A DNA stretch of 64,000 nt from Pullulanibacillus pueri (GCF_014639255.1 NZ_BMFV01000009.1:1-64000); one strand, 5' to 3'. Positions 55,209 to 64,000 are shown, counted from the first letter of the stretch. Notes: generated by a model not told the origin, from the letters alone. Program-made: numbers and translations.

Positions 55209-55579
55209 AATTTGGCATCAAACCACTGTGTTTGTGGTCAAACAAGAAAGAGGTTGGGAAGGAAGTATTTCACTCATAGAAAAATCCAAACATTCTATTT
55301 GAATGGACGGATTTTTCTTTATTCTTAGCACGAGGCGATACGCTCCGTCAAAAGACTTCGCTTTCCACGGGCACGGCCTCAGCTAACTTTGGAGTAGATC
55401 TTTTAGTGCTCCAAAGTGGATCTTCGGACGTGTGCTGTTCCCGCTGGAGTCTCCGCATTTTGACTACGCTCTCCGTTTCCTACTGAATCTTTGAACTTGC
55501 ATTGTTCGGTATTTGTATTCATTATTTTGTTTTGTCCCAGCCTCTTTTCCATAAAAGTTGAGTAGAACAAAAGAAGGGG
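55209..55579. repeat. Intergenic repeat-like DNA (55318-55520)
   Basis: It contains GACTTCGCTTTCCACGGGC, GCTCCAAAG and CCGCTGGAGTCTCCGC text of the kind that recurs between genes in many Bacillaceae. It forms a broken inverted repeat: ATACGCTCCGTCAAAA at 55329-55344 against TTTTGACTACGCTCTCCG at 55459-55476 share arms. A terminator-like TAGAAAAATCC...GGATTTTTCT (55279-55316) follows topB. No gene is supported. Confidence 0.5.
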
Positions 55580-56596
55580 TTACTTGAAGTGCTTCATGAC
55601 CTCTTGCAACTCTTCCTCGTTAAGAACGATTTGCGAATTATTGTTTTGGAGGATGTCATCATATAATGATTCGGATTGCCCTTCTAATTGATAATACTTC
55701 ACGTCCTGATCAGGATTGACGTCTTTTAACGCTAGTCCTAAGCTGACTATGTCTGTTTTGGACATATTAGAAGCGATTAAGAAATCAGAAATAGTGGAAG
55801 CAAGTTTAGGTAATTTTGTGAGATGGCTAGGTTGTACAGCTGATTTCGCAATACCGATTAAGACTTTTTCTTGCAGTAGTTGGCGATCAAAATCCACGCG
55901 TTTTAAAGAATAGCGTTCATGGACCAATTCAGTTGTCATTTCGCCATCTAGAGTTTGCGTTCCTTTTTTGATCACCTTATCTTTATTTTCCTTATACCAG
56001 GGATGTGTGAGCTCCACATCAAAAGGCACATCTACGTCAATGGTTCCAAGCGCGTCGACCATAGATTGGAGTCCTTCATAATTGGTTTCAACGTAATAAT
56101 TAATAGGGACACCTGTTAATTGGCTTACGGCATTAACAGCAGCTTCGATCCCAATCTTTGCCCCGCTTGTTGCTTGTTTAATATATTGGACACTGGTGAG
56201 TTTTGTATAGCCGTATCCATCTAAATGAACACGTGTATCTCTAGGGATGCTTACGGTATTATACTGATGGTTATTGAGATCGATATGAACGAGAATCATT
56301 GAATCAGAATGACCCAAATTCTTTCCTTTTCTTTCATCTGAACCAATGAGTAAGATATTCAGGACATTCTCCTTAAGTTTTGGAATATCTTTTAGTTGAT
56401 CGGTACTGTTTTCCTCTGTAGATGAAGTCCTTGTGGATTGACTGGTAGTGGGGGCACTGATGGTTGGAGCATTTTTAAAATGATTTTTAGGCTGTAATTT
56501 CTGAAATTCGTAAAAGCCAAAACCGAAGAGAACGATGAGTACAACAAGTGAACTCATTAATATCGCCTTCCAACGCCTTTTGAATAAATGTCTCAT
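55580..56596 (-). CDS. LytR-CpsA-Psr family protein
   Basis: This 338-residue membrane-anchored enzyme has one N-terminal helix (about 13-30). The LCP domain follows from about residue 75: NILLIGSDERKG, HSDSMILVHIDLNN, SIPRDTRVHL (catalytic Arg/Asp cluster) and the Tyr region YGYTKLTSVQYIKQ. LCP proteins attach wall teichoic acid or other polymers from lipid carriers onto peptidoglycan. An unstructured Ser/Thr-rich linker (about 40-65) precedes the domain. It is monocistronic, on the minus strand. Confidence 0.92.
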   Translation of the reverse strand: MRHLFKRRWKAILMSSLVVLIVLFGFGFYEFQKLQPKNHFKNAPTISAPTTSQSTRTSSTEENSTDQLKDIPKLKENVLNILLIGSDERKGKNLGHSDSMILVHIDLNNHQYNTVSIPRDTRVHLDGYGYTKLTSVQYIKQATSGAKIGIEAAVNAVSQLTGVPINYYVETNYEGLQSMVDALGTIDVDVPFDVELTHPWYKENKDKVIKKGTQTLDGEMTTELVHERYSLKRVDFDRQLLQEKVLIGIAKSAVQPSHLTKLPKLASTISDFLIASNMSKTDIVSLGLALKDVNPDQDVKYYQLEGQSESLYDDILQNNNSQIVLNEEELQEVMKHFK

Positions 56597-56741
56597 ATAT
56601 CCTCCGCTAACCCCTATTGTGTATATTGGTTTAATATTCTAATTTTACTATCAATAATTTTATTATATTACAAAAATAGACTTTATTCTACAAGAATGGA
56701 AGAGCTGGGCGTGAAGAGTATTAAATGGTAAAAAGGAAAAT

Positions 56742-56775
56742 GGCAGTAAGGGTATTGAGACATCAACTTACTGCC
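56742..56775. terminator. Terminator-like hairpin upstream of the LCP gene
   Basis: A perfect 9-bp stem GGCAGTAAG/CTTACTGCC with outer ATGG/CCAT-type pairing is followed by ATTTGATTTTT. It probably ended a gene now lost. Confidence 0.6.
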
Positions 56776-56936
56776 CATTTGATTTTTCTAAGGCCATTTT
56801 CTAAAGAGATTGCTGATTAACTTAAGTAAATAAACTTTAATAGTTATTCCTGTATAACATAATATTGTGAGACTAGAAACAAATAATAAATGCCCTTTAG
56901 GAAGAGGTGGGGATTTTTTTATGTACACTTATTAAT

Positions 56937-56999
56937 CCCAGAGTCGAAAATGTTTTTGCCTCTGATCATCTTCCTGTTATTGCCGAAGTTGACGTATGA
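56937..56999 (+). pseudogene. C-terminal stub of an endonuclease/exonuclease/phosphatase-family protein
   Basis: The frame reads PRVENVFASDHLPVIAEVDV and stops at 56997-56999. SDHLPVIAEV is the C-terminal motif of the EEP superfamily (catalytic Asp-His). Everything upstream is missing or unreadable. It lies 52 bp before the glycerophosphodiesterase gene, a common neighbour of EEP genes in Bacilli. Confidence 0.6.
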
Positions 57000-57050
57000 A
57001 TATATAATGTGTGAAAGGGCTTTCTTAAAAATGAAATTGAGGAGGATTTT

Positions 57051-57761
57051 ATGAAAATCAAAGGTGTTGCTCACCGCGGATATCCTGTGAAATATCCAGA
57101 GAACACGCTATCTTCTTATCAAGCGGCTGTAGATTTGGGATTTGAAATCTTGGAGTTGGATGCTCATCTCACTAAGGATGGTGTCCCTGTGCTCATGCAT
57201 GATCCTAAACTTGATCGCACCACGAATGGGACGGGGCAAATTAAAGATTATACCTTAAAAGAGCTCAAGCAATTACAAGTGGGAGAATACGAGACGATAC
57301 CCACCCTAGAAGAGGCTCTTCAAGCAATGAAGGGGAAAATTAAGGTAAATGTTGAAATCAAACAAAAAGGGAATCTTTATCCGGGAATAGAGTCAATTGT
57401 CCTAGAAACCATTAAAAAAGCGGACATGATGGATCAGGTTTACGCGAGCAGTTTTGATCATTATGCGATGATGAGGTTACGCAAGCTCTCTCCAGATATT
57501 GATATTAGTTTAATATTAAGTGGAGCAACTCCTCCGAGCTTACCATTAATGAAAGAAATCCGGGCAAAATACATAGCTTTTGGCGTCGGCTATATTACGG
57601 ATGAGGTCGTTGAAGATTGTGAAAGACATGAGGTCACACCGGTTGCTTGGACGGTCAATTCAGAGGCACAGATACGGAGCATGTTGCAATATCCATCAGT
57701 CCTTTGTACGACAGATCAATGTGAAAGATTTAAGGCGATTTATGAGGAAGTTAGAGGATAG
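57051..57761 (+). CDS. Glycerophosphodiester phosphodiesterase
   Basis: This 236-residue GDPD TIM barrel has AHRGYPVKYPENTLSSY (catalytic His8, Glu), ELDAHLTKDGVPVLMHDP (metal Glu/Asp and catalytic His) and VNVEIK. The C-terminal VAWTVNSEAQIRSML is typical. It splits glycerophosphodiesters into glycerol-3-phosphate and an alcohol; without a signal peptide it is intracellular. GAGGAGG lies directly upstream of ATG 57051. It follows the EEP stub. Confidence 0.93.
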   Translation: MKIKGVAHRGYPVKYPENTLSSYQAAVDLGFEILELDAHLTKDGVPVLMHDPKLDRTTNGTGQIKDYTLKELKQLQVGEYETIPTLEEALQAMKGKIKVNVEIKQKGNLYPGIESIVLETIKKADMMDQVYASSFDHYAMMRLRKLSPDIDISLILSGATPPSLPLMKEIRAKYIAFGVGYITDEVVEDCERHEVTPVAWTVNSEAQIRSMLQYPSVLCTTDQCERFKAIYEEVRG

Positions 57762-58065
57762 CTTGGGTTAATGTGCTTCTGACCACGCCTCTTTGTCATC
57801 TTTTACTCTTTATAATGGCTTCGATTTCACTTTGATGCCTTAGACTATACGCCTACTAGAACTGTGGATTATTCCGGGGTTTTTAGTGGGTGTTTTTTTT
57901 CTTTAAAGTGGGAGAGGAGGTAGGGGGAGGGGAGTGTCAATTCCTTATGAGTTATAAAGTGAATTAAAACTGAATACCTTGACAAGTGCGGTGAGTTAAT
58001 AATACCATTAATTATCAAAAAAATAGCAGTAATCAGAAATAAAGGGGAAGAAAGGGAGTGTTTGT
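57762..58065. other. Intergenic DNA with a purine-rich G tract
   Basis: 57909-57934 is a run of G and A on the plus strand with several GGG blocks (GTGGGAGAGGAGGTAGGGGG). TTGACA at 57979-57984 is a candidate -35 for the permease gene. No gene is seen. Confidence 0.4.
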
Positions 58066-59418
58066 ATGGCACAACAGTCAGCTATAGAGAAGCTTGGTTA
58101 CAAACAGGAATTGAAACGAAGTCTCTCTTTTTGGGATCTCTTAATCTATGGATTAATCTTCATGGTTCCTATTGCCCCGTTTGGGATTTATGGTGATGTG
58201 GTCACTACCTCAAAAGGGATGGTGGCATTAGCTTATCTCATTGGAATGGTCGGAATGATCTTCACAGCACTCAGTTATGCGAGGATGTCAGAGGCTTTTC
58301 CTATTGCGGGATCTGTATATGCTTACGCGGGTAAAGGCATCAATCAATATGTTGGTTTTGTAGCGGGGTGGTCCATTTTACTCGATTATATCTTAGTTCC
58401 TGCTCTGTTATATGTGGTCAGTGCCCAAGCCCTTACAGGTATGGTGCCAGGAGTGCCAAGTTGGGTATGGCTTGTGGTCTTTATAGTCATTAATACAATC
58501 ATTAATTACTTTGGTATTGAATTTACGGCGAAGGCTAATATTGTTATCTTGATTTTTGAATTAATTGTTCTCGCCCTGTTCATCGTTATCGGTATTGTAG
58601 CAATAGCCAAAGGTGTTAACGGAGCAGAGTTTTCCTTTAAGCCTTTATATGATCCAGACTATTTTAGCATGCATCTTGTCATGAGTGCTGTCTCTATTGC
58701 GGTATTGAGTTTTCTTGGATTTGACGCGATTTCGACATTGTCCGAGGAAACAAAGGGAGGCGTTAAATCGATTGGGCGTGCGACGATTGCTTCTCTCCTT
58801 ATTGTTGGTGTCCTATTTATGGTGCAAACATGGATTGCAGCACTAGTCTTCCCGGATTTTAATAGTTTTGATGATATTGGGACAGCATTCTATCAGGTGG
58901 CGGATATTGCCGGGGGAGGATGGTTAGGGAATCTCACCGCGATAGCTATAGCCATTGCTTGGGGAATTGCAGATGCTTTAGTGGCACAAGCCGCCATTTC
59001 CCGTGTCCTTTACAGTATGGCGAGAGACCGCAAACTACCGAGGTTCCTAGCAAAGGTTCACCCCAAATATAAAACGCCATATATCAGTACGGTCATTGTA
59101 GCGATTATTTCACTGATTGTCGGGATTGCTTTTATCTCGAATGTCGATGTTTTATCTTCCTTTGTTAATTTTGGGGCGTTAACAGCCTTTCTGTTTTTAC
59201 ATGTGAGTGTGTTTATCCACTATATTATTAAAAACAAGAGTAGAGATTACTGGAATCACTTTGTTTTGCCACTCATTGGCTTTGTGATCATTGGTTATGT
59301 GTGGATCAGTTTAGCCACTCAAGCGAAAATCCTTGGTCTAAGCTGGTTGGCTATCGGCATTATTATTGCGATCATTTTTGCGGTCCAAAAGAAAGACACT
59401 TCATTGGATTTACATTAA
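58066..59418 (+). CDS. APC-family amino acid/amide permease
   Basis: This 450-residue permease has about 12 hydrophobic segments, an N-terminal helix 1 with MVPIAPFGIYG, SYARMSEAFPIAGSVYAYAG (helix 3 region) and FLGFDAISTLSEETKGG. It is of the basic amino acid/polyamine type within the APC superfamily. It forms a pair with the acetamidase/formamidase gene 20 bp downstream, so an amide or an amine that yields an amide is a likely substrate. GAAGAAAGGGAG precedes ATG 58066. Confidence 0.88.
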   Translation: MAQQSAIEKLGYKQELKRSLSFWDLLIYGLIFMVPIAPFGIYGDVVTTSKGMVALAYLIGMVGMIFTALSYARMSEAFPIAGSVYAYAGKGINQYVGFVAGWSILLDYILVPALLYVVSAQALTGMVPGVPSWVWLVVFIVINTIINYFGIEFTAKANIVILIFELIVLALFIVIGIVAIAKGVNGAEFSFKPLYDPDYFSMHLVMSAVSIAVLSFLGFDAISTLSEETKGGVKSIGRATIASLLIVGVLFMVQTWIAALVFPDFNSFDDIGTAFYQVADIAGGGWLGNLTAIAIAIAWGIADALVAQAAISRVLYSMARDRKLPRFLAKVHPKYKTPYISTVIVAIISLIVGIAFISNVDVLSSFVNFGALTAFLFLHVSVFIHYIIKNKSRDYWNHFVLPLIGFVIIGYVWISLATQAKILGLSWLAIGIIIAIIFAVQKKDTSLDLH

Positions 59419-59438
59419 AGCTTAAGGAGCGATGAGTA

Positions 59439-60395
59439 ATGACTATTCATAAACACCAGCATATACACCATACGATTCATGATATGAAATCCCACATGCA
59501 TTATGGCTGGGATCGTGATCGAAAGCCTATCTTAGAGATTGATCCTGGTCAGTCGGTGGGCTTTGAGATTTTGGAGTGCTCAGGTGGTCAGCTTACAAGA
59601 AACGCAAAGGCAGAGGCTTTAACCCAGTTAGACTTTGAAACGCTTAACCCTGTGTCGGGACCGATATATGTAAAAGGAGCTGAACTGGGAGATACGCTAG
59701 AAGTTGAAATCTTAGACTTTAATTCCTTAGAATGGGGCTGGACTGGGGTTATCCCAGGGTTTGGTCTATTAGCGGAGGACTTTAAAGAGCCTCTGTTGAA
59801 AACCTATGACTTGAGCCATCGTCATAAAACAGAGTTCTTACCCGGAATAGAATTATTTATTAAGCCATTTCCAGGGACAATTGGTGTTGCGCTTCCGGAA
59901 CCTGGTCACTTTAGTGTGGTCCCTCCTCGCAAAAATGGTGGGAATCTTGATATTCGTCATTTGACGGCCGGAACAAAACTGTATTTGCCAGTATGGGTGG
60001 AGGGGGCTCTCTTTTCTGTTGGTGACACACATGCTGCTCAAGGGGATGGTGAGGTGTGTGGCACTGCTATTGAGGCTTCTATGGAAATCAATGTCCGCTT
60101 TAAGCTTCATAAAGGGAAGAGGATTGCTGAACCCCGTTATGAAATTCCAGGGCCACCGACTCCTGAAGCAGATAGTCGAGGCTATTATGTTACAACAGGG
60201 CATGGTGAAGACCTTTTTAAGGCCTCGCAGAACGCCATTCGCTATATGATCGAACATCTCGTTGACACCTATGGTCTCACCCCGGGTGATGCCTACATGT
60301 TATGTAGTGTTGCGGTGGATCTAAGAATTAACGAAATTGTAGATGCCCCGAATTGGCTTGTTTCAGCTTTTTTACCGAATGCCATATTTAAATGA
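59439..60395 (+). CDS. Acetamidase/formamidase family protein
   Basis: This 318-residue amidase has the family features: HMHYGWDRDRKP, GQSVGFEILECSGGQ, VSGPIYVKGAELGDTLEVEI, HFSVVPPRKNGGNLDIRHL and DTHAAQGDGEVCGTAIE. It should hydrolyse short amides such as acetamide or formamide to ammonia and the acid. AAGGAGCGATGAG precedes ATG 59439. It is in an operon with the APC permease. Length fits the bacterial family. Confidence 0.92.
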   Translation: MTIHKHQHIHHTIHDMKSHMHYGWDRDRKPILEIDPGQSVGFEILECSGGQLTRNAKAEALTQLDFETLNPVSGPIYVKGAELGDTLEVEILDFNSLEWGWTGVIPGFGLLAEDFKEPLLKTYDLSHRHKTEFLPGIELFIKPFPGTIGVALPEPGHFSVVPPRKNGGNLDIRHLTAGTKLYLPVWVEGALFSVGDTHAAQGDGEVCGTAIEASMEINVRFKLHKGKRIAEPRYEIPGPPTPEADSRGYYVTTGHGEDLFKASQNAIRYMIEHLVDTYGLTPGDAYMLCSVAVDLRINEIVDAPNWLVSAFLPNAIFK

Positions 60396-60856
60396 TTCAA
60401 CATGGCGAGAGTGATGCTAAATAGCTACATTGAAACATGAAACAGATTGAGGATTGCGGAATAATTTAATTTGTGTTAAAATTTATTCAACTTAAACGAA
60501 CGGAGGCTTTGACTGATGGCAGATTTCTTGAAATTTCGATTGGAACCTTTGACTCACTAATTGAATAGTGCTCAAAGACTCTGCGTGTGTGGAGTAATCG
60601 GGATTGGTCTGCCTTTTTAAGAAAAAGCCTATAGTAAGGGATAGATAGGGCCTGGTGGTATATGGAAGCTTTAGTGGAACGCCATCCTTGTCTTGTTTTA
60701 CCTCGTTATAGTTATAAATGGACTTAAAAAAGAGGAGCGAATCTGCCCTCTTTTTTGTATGCAGAAAATAAGGGATCAAACGTGAACTCAGGTTTTTTCT
60801 TGGACCCTTCCGTTACTCTCCGCAGATATCAGGCGATAAAACGGAGGGATAAATGT
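60396..60856. other. Leader region before hflX with a tiny ORF and terminator
   Basis: A 14-codon ORF (60516-60560, MADFLKFRLEPLTH) has ACGGAGG nine bases upstream, so it may be a leader peptide or gene remnant. AAAAAAGAGG (60726-60735) and CCTCTTTTTT (60747-60756) form a terminator. I see no other gene. Confidence 0.45.
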
Positions 60857-62113
60857 ATGGAATCAAAACAAAGATCGATTATCGTTGGAGTGAAGCGTCA
60901 ACAACAAAATGATTTTGATTATCTAATGAAAGAATTAAAACAGCTCTCGATCGCGTGTGATATGGAGGTTGTAGGAGAATTAACACAGTCACTGCAGCGG
61001 GTGAATACCTTTCATTATATTGGAAAGGGGAAACTGAAGGAATTAAAGCTCTTACTTGAGGAAACGGGCTCAAGTTTAGCGATCTTTAATGATGAATTGT
61101 CAGCTTCACAGATCCGTAATCTTGAGTCGGAGTTGAATTGTACTGTTTATGATCGGACGATGCTTATTCTCGATATCTTTGCGAGGCGCGCCAAGACCCG
61201 TGAGGCTAAACTTCAGGTTGAGGTGGCTCAGCTTCAATATCAGCTTCCGCGCTTAATTGGCAAGCGAGAGTCCTTAGGGCGGCAAGGTGGGGGAGCAGGT
61301 CTTAAAAACAGAGGATCGGGTGAAACCAAATTAGAGCTCGATCGCCGGAAAATTGAAGGAAGGATTGCAGCCTTGAATAAGGAATTGGAGCGTCTTGTTT
61401 CAGAGCGGCACACCCAGCGGAGTCAGCGACAAAAGAACCAAGTGCCTGTTGTGTCATTAGTAGGGTATACTAATGCGGGTAAATCTACTATCATGAATGC
61501 GATGGTTGACCGCTTCAACCGGGGCAAGAATAAGCAAGTCTTTGAGAAAGATATGCTGTTTGCGACATTAGAAACAGCGGTGAGACAGATACATTTACCT
61601 GATAACAAGACGTTCCTTTTATCGGATACGGTAGGCTTTGTTAGTGGCTTACCTCATGAGCTTGTTAAGGCGTTCCGTTCCACTTTTGAAGAGGTTATTG
61701 AAGCCGATGTGCTTATCCATGTCGTTGATTATTCTAATCCAAAATTCGAACAGCATATTGAAGTGACACAAGCGACATTAAACGCTATGGGGGCTACCGA
61801 CATCCCGGTAGTATATGCCTACAATAAAGCGGATTTAAAGGCCATTGATATTCCAAAAGTTGATGGCAAGAGTGTGTTTCTCTCAGCGAAGCAGAACATC
61901 GGCATTGACGCGTTAATTGAAGAGATTCGCGCCTACCTCTTTAAAGATTTTGTGCAGTGTGAAATGCTAGTGCCCTTTGATCAAGGTCAATTAGTTTCCT
62001 ATTTTAATGAAACGGCCAATGTTCTTTCAACACGTTATGAACAAGAAGGGACGATCCTTAGGCTGGAATGTCATCAACAAGATTTTGATAAGTATCAGGA
62101 GTTTGTCATTTGA
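60857..62113 (+). CDS. hflX: GTPase HflX
   Basis: This 418-residue GTPase has an N-terminal nucleotide-binding/Gly-rich domain (HYIGKGKLKELK, QLQYQLPRLIGKRESLGRQG and GGGAGLKNRGSGETKLELDR) and a G domain with G1 GYTNAGKST, G3 DTVGFVSGLP and G4 NKAD. HflX splits stalled ribosomes in stress. ATG 60857 follows CGGAGGG; the upstream frame from 60755 spans the terminator. It is monocistronic. Confidence 0.94.
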   Translation: MESKQRSIIVGVKRQQQNDFDYLMKELKQLSIACDMEVVGELTQSLQRVNTFHYIGKGKLKELKLLLEETGSSLAIFNDELSASQIRNLESELNCTVYDRTMLILDIFARRAKTREAKLQVEVAQLQYQLPRLIGKRESLGRQGGGAGLKNRGSGETKLELDRRKIEGRIAALNKELERLVSERHTQRSQRQKNQVPVVSLVGYTNAGKSTIMNAMVDRFNRGKNKQVFEKDMLFATLETAVRQIHLPDNKTFLLSDTVGFVSGLPHELVKAFRSTFEEVIEADVLIHVVDYSNPKFEQHIEVTQATLNAMGATDIPVVYAYNKADLKAIDIPKVDGKSVFLSAKQNIGIDALIEEIRAYLFKDFVQCEMLVPFDQGQLVSYFNETANVLSTRYEQEGTILRLECHQQDFDKYQEFVI

Positions 62114-62196
62114 TATCTCGAGTTAACCCCCTCAGGAATTGCGAGACTTTTAATTTCAGATCGAGAATTCAATGCATCCATGATGCTTAATTATTC

Positions 62197-62228
62197 AAAG
62201 AGTTCCTATTTTTGTAGGAGCTCTTTTT
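62197..62228 (+). terminator. Terminator after hflX
   Basis: AAAGAGTTCCTA pairs with TAGGAGCTCTTT (one G-T pair) and is followed by TT. Confidence 0.75.
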
Positions 62229-62281
62229 ATTTTTGCTTGGAGAGTAACGGTGGACCTCATTAAAGGGTCTACTAATAGGAG

Positions 62282-62325
62282 AAAAGACTCTTGAATTCCA
62301 AATGAATTCGAGAGTCTTTTTTTCT
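62282..62325. terminator. Second strong terminator before the Lpl-type ABC genes
   Basis: AAAAGACTCT-T-GAATTC pairs with GAATTC-G-AGAGTCTTTT with a short loop, followed by T7. The long stem suggests it insulates the following operon. Confidence 0.88.
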
Positions 62326-62468
62326 TCTCCTACTTTTGGCTTAGGGATATAGAAAGAGGATGAATCACTAAATAAATATAATTCGTCAAGTTTTACCTAT
62401 AATTTGTTCCTTTTTCCGCAAAGGTCTTATGATTAAAATAGAGATGTAGAAAGAACTTGAAGCAAAAA

Positions 62469-62482
62469 AGAAACCGCTTTCC
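62469..62482. promoter_or_regulatory. cre-like site upstream of the last ABC operon
   Basis: AGAAACCGCTTTCC matches cre TGWAANCGNTNWCA at all but the first and last specified bases. It lies 20 bp before the first permease ATG. Weak by itself, but plausible for a sugar operon. Confidence 0.4.
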
Positions 62483-62502
62483 GATGAAGGGGGGGATAGG
62501 AA

Positions 62503-63429
62503 ATGCGAGTTTTGAGAGATTTTTGGAAGAATAAGGCCTTTCTATTGATGGTATTGCCGGGAGCATTGTGGCTCATTCTATTCTTTTATGTCCCTGTAAC
62601 CGGAAATATTGTGGCCTTTAAGAATTTCAAATATTCCGATGGCGGATTCTTTAAAAGTTTGATGGATAGCCCATGGGTAGGATTTGATAATTTCAAATTC
62701 TTATTTACCTCTAACAATGCTTATTTGATTACAAGAAACACAGTGCTTTACAATTTTGCATTCATTGTTTTGGGGACTATCTTTGCTGTCTTTATTGCGA
62801 TTGTTCTGAGTGAAATACGTTCGAGGAAAATGAAAAAAATCTACCAGACCTCGATGTTATTCCCTTACTTTTTATCATGGGTTATTATAAGCTATTTTGT
62901 TTACGCTTTTTTAAGCCCGGACAAAGGATTGCTGAATAGCATCATTGGAGCCTTCGGTGGGGAAAATGTGAATTGGTATAACGAACCAAAGTATTGGCCG
63001 TTTATCCTTATTTTCTTAGGAATATGGAAGGGTGTCGGCTATAACAGTATCATTTACTTTGCAAGTATTTTGGGTATCAATTCGACATATTATGAGGCGG
63101 CAATGGTGGATGGAGCCTCAAAATGGCAACAGATTAAAAATGTGACCATTCCGCAACTGGTTCCACTTATTTCAATTCTATCGATCTTAGCTGTCGGCAA
63201 CATCTTCAGGGCGGATTTCGGTTTGTTTTATCAGATCCCAAGAAATTCGGGGGCTTTATACGAAGTCACCAGCGTTCTAGATACTTATATTTATAATGGA
63301 TTAACGAGTACAGGAGATATTGGAATGACAGCTGCTGCAGGTCTCTATCAATCGGTAGTCGGATGTATTTTAGTTGTCGGTGTCAATTTATTCATGCGAA
63401 AGTTTGATGAGGAATCAGCGCTATTCTAA
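62503..63429 (+). CDS. Polysaccharide ABC transporter permease (LplB type)
   Basis: This 308-residue permease has six hydrophobic segments and LFFYVPVTGNIVAFKNFKYS near the N-terminus, typical of LplB/YtcQ-linked permeases for rhamnogalacturonan or complex sugars. The EAA loop is YYEAAMVDGASKWQQIKNVT. GAAGGGGGGGAT precedes ATG 62503. It is followed by a partner permease 20 bp later. The binding protein and ATPase are not in view. Confidence 0.9.
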   Translation: MRVLRDFWKNKAFLLMVLPGALWLILFFYVPVTGNIVAFKNFKYSDGGFFKSLMDSPWVGFDNFKFLFTSNNAYLITRNTVLYNFAFIVLGTIFAVFIAIVLSEIRSRKMKKIYQTSMLFPYFLSWVIISYFVYAFLSPDKGLLNSIIGAFGGENVNWYNEPKYWPFILIFLGIWKGVGYNSIIYFASILGINSTYYEAAMVDGASKWQQIKNVTIPQLVPLISILSILAVGNIFRADFGLFYQIPRNSGALYEVTSVLDTYIYNGLTSTGDIGMTAAAGLYQSVVGCILVVGVNLFMRKFDEESALF

Positions 63430-63449
63430 TGAAGGGGGGAGAAAAGCAA

Positions 63450-64000
63450 ATGAGTAAAAAGAAAATCAGCCAGGTACGTGTGCAATCTTTTGGTAAAAAG
63501 TCAGATATTATTTTCAACATTTTAGTTGCCTTGCTTGCCTTTTCATGTATCTTCCCATTCATTTTTGTCATTATCATCTCCTTTACAAGTGAGCAATCAC
63601 TTTTAGTACATGGTTATGCATTGTTTCCAAAGGAATGGAGTTTAAAAGGGTATACTTATTTAGCAGATTTAAAGGGTCAAATCTTGCAATCCCTTTTTAT
63701 CACAGTATTTGTGACTGTCATTGGGACATTAATTAATGTGACGTTTACATCGACGTATGCTTATGCCATTGCAAGACCGAATTTTAAATACAGACGGTTT
63801 TTTACGATCTTTGCGTTGATCACGATGCTGTTTAGTCCTGGAATGGTTCCAAGTTATATCGTCATGACTACATTACTTCATTTGAAAGATACGGTATGGG
63901 CACTGATCCTTCCGATGGCATTAAGTCCTTTCAACATTATTGTGATGCGGACGTTTTTTAAACGGACAGTCCCTGAATCGATCATTGAGTCGGCACGTAT
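63450..64000 (+). CDS. Polysaccharide ABC transporter permease (LplC/YtcP type), 3' end outside window
   Basis: The frame is open from ATG 63450 (AGGGGGGAG at 63433-63441) to the window end, 183 codons. It begins MSKKKISQVRVQSFGKKSD, then FCIFPF-type FSCIFPFIFVIIISFTSEQS, SLKGYTYLADL, FVTVIGTLINVTFTSTYAYA and SPFNIIVMRTFFKRTVPESI ahead of the EAA loop start (IIESARI). It pairs with the LplB-type permease. Only the last third is missing. Confidence 0.9.
   Translation, partial: MSKKKISQVRVQSFGKKSDIIFNILVALLAFSCIFPFIFVIIISFTSEQSLLVHGYALFPKEWSLKGYTYLADLKGQILQSLFITVFVTVIGTLINVTFTSTYAYAIARPNFKYRRFFTIFALITMLFSPGMVPSYIVMTTLLHLKDTVWALILPMALSPFNIIVMRTFFKRTVPESIIESAR

Noticed and set aside
57909..57934. 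G-quadruplex candidate in a purine tract
   Set aside because: The G-runs are unequal (some only GG) and there is no linked gene effect visible; too weak to claim.

Overview
The window looks like chromosomal DNA of a low-to-mid-GC Firmicute of the order Bacillales. The signs are strong AGGAGG-type ribosome binding sites, ATG/TTG/GTG starts, a preQ1-I riboswitch ahead of queF, cre-like sites, a LytR-CpsA-Psr protein, HflX, an unlinked topB, and Bacillales-style non-coding repeats. I saw no rRNA, tRNA, prophage or complete insertion sequence. The species cannot be named from the sequence alone.

Layout. 1-4.3 kb: a 5'-truncated and a nearly complete GH38 alpha-mannosidase in tandem, with decayed ROK and unknown gene remnants between them. 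4.3-8 kb: a doubly broken nhaC antiporter, a cystathionine lyase-type PLP enzyme and a FadR-type regulator. 8.3-8.6 kb: a 50-residue small ORF in a hairpin-rich module, with a decayed relative at 21.1-21.3 kb. 8.7-14.9 kb: a sigma-54 activator (CBS-PAS-AAA-Fis), a -24/-12 promoter, an iron alcohol dehydrogenase, a frameshifted GntP permease and a CoA-acylating semialdehyde dehydrogenase. 15.2-21 kb: a LacI regulator with paired operators, a HisD-like dehydrogenase resembling sulfopropanediol dehydrogenase, an intact GntP permease, a 3-hydroxyacyl-CoA dehydrogenase-type enzyme and an SDR, which together look like a hydroxyacid or sulfonate catabolic cluster. 21.6-22.9 kb: an MFS transporter.

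23.2-33.4 kb is a type I-C CRISPR-Cas locus. It has a 5-repeat array preceded by a decayed cas2 copy and leader, then cas3-cas5-cas8c-cas7-cas4-cas1-cas2, a leader and a 12-repeat array. The two leaders share a hairpin with a compensatory base change, which suggests array 1 is the fossil end of a second I-C locus. 33.5-36.3 kb: an unknown protein, a ParA ATPase interrupted by TAG, its SAP-like partner and a DUF805 protein.

36.4-44 kb: a CE15-like esterase, a sulfatase remnant, preQ1-regulated queF, a nucleoside hydrolase, a DUF218 protein (apparently leaderless), an NTF2-like protein, an M20 carbamoylase and an N-acetylneuraminate lyase-like aldolase, followed by a 51-bp hairpin tandem repeat. 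44-47.4 kb: a sugar ABC transporter on the minus strand. 48.4-51.4 kb: a visibly AT-rich kinase-aldolase-GntR cluster. 52-62 kb: a Cof-type phosphatase, topB, an LCP protein, an endonuclease-family remnant, a glycerophosphodiesterase, an APC permease with an acetamidase/formamidase, and hflX. 62.5 kb to the end: two Lpl-type sugar ABC permeases, the second cut by the window edge.

Two window-wide themes stand out. Many genes are broken (frameshifts in homopolymers, single stops, C-terminal stubs); some of this may be sequencing error. A short GGGACA...TGTCCC element sits at the stop codon of four separate genes.
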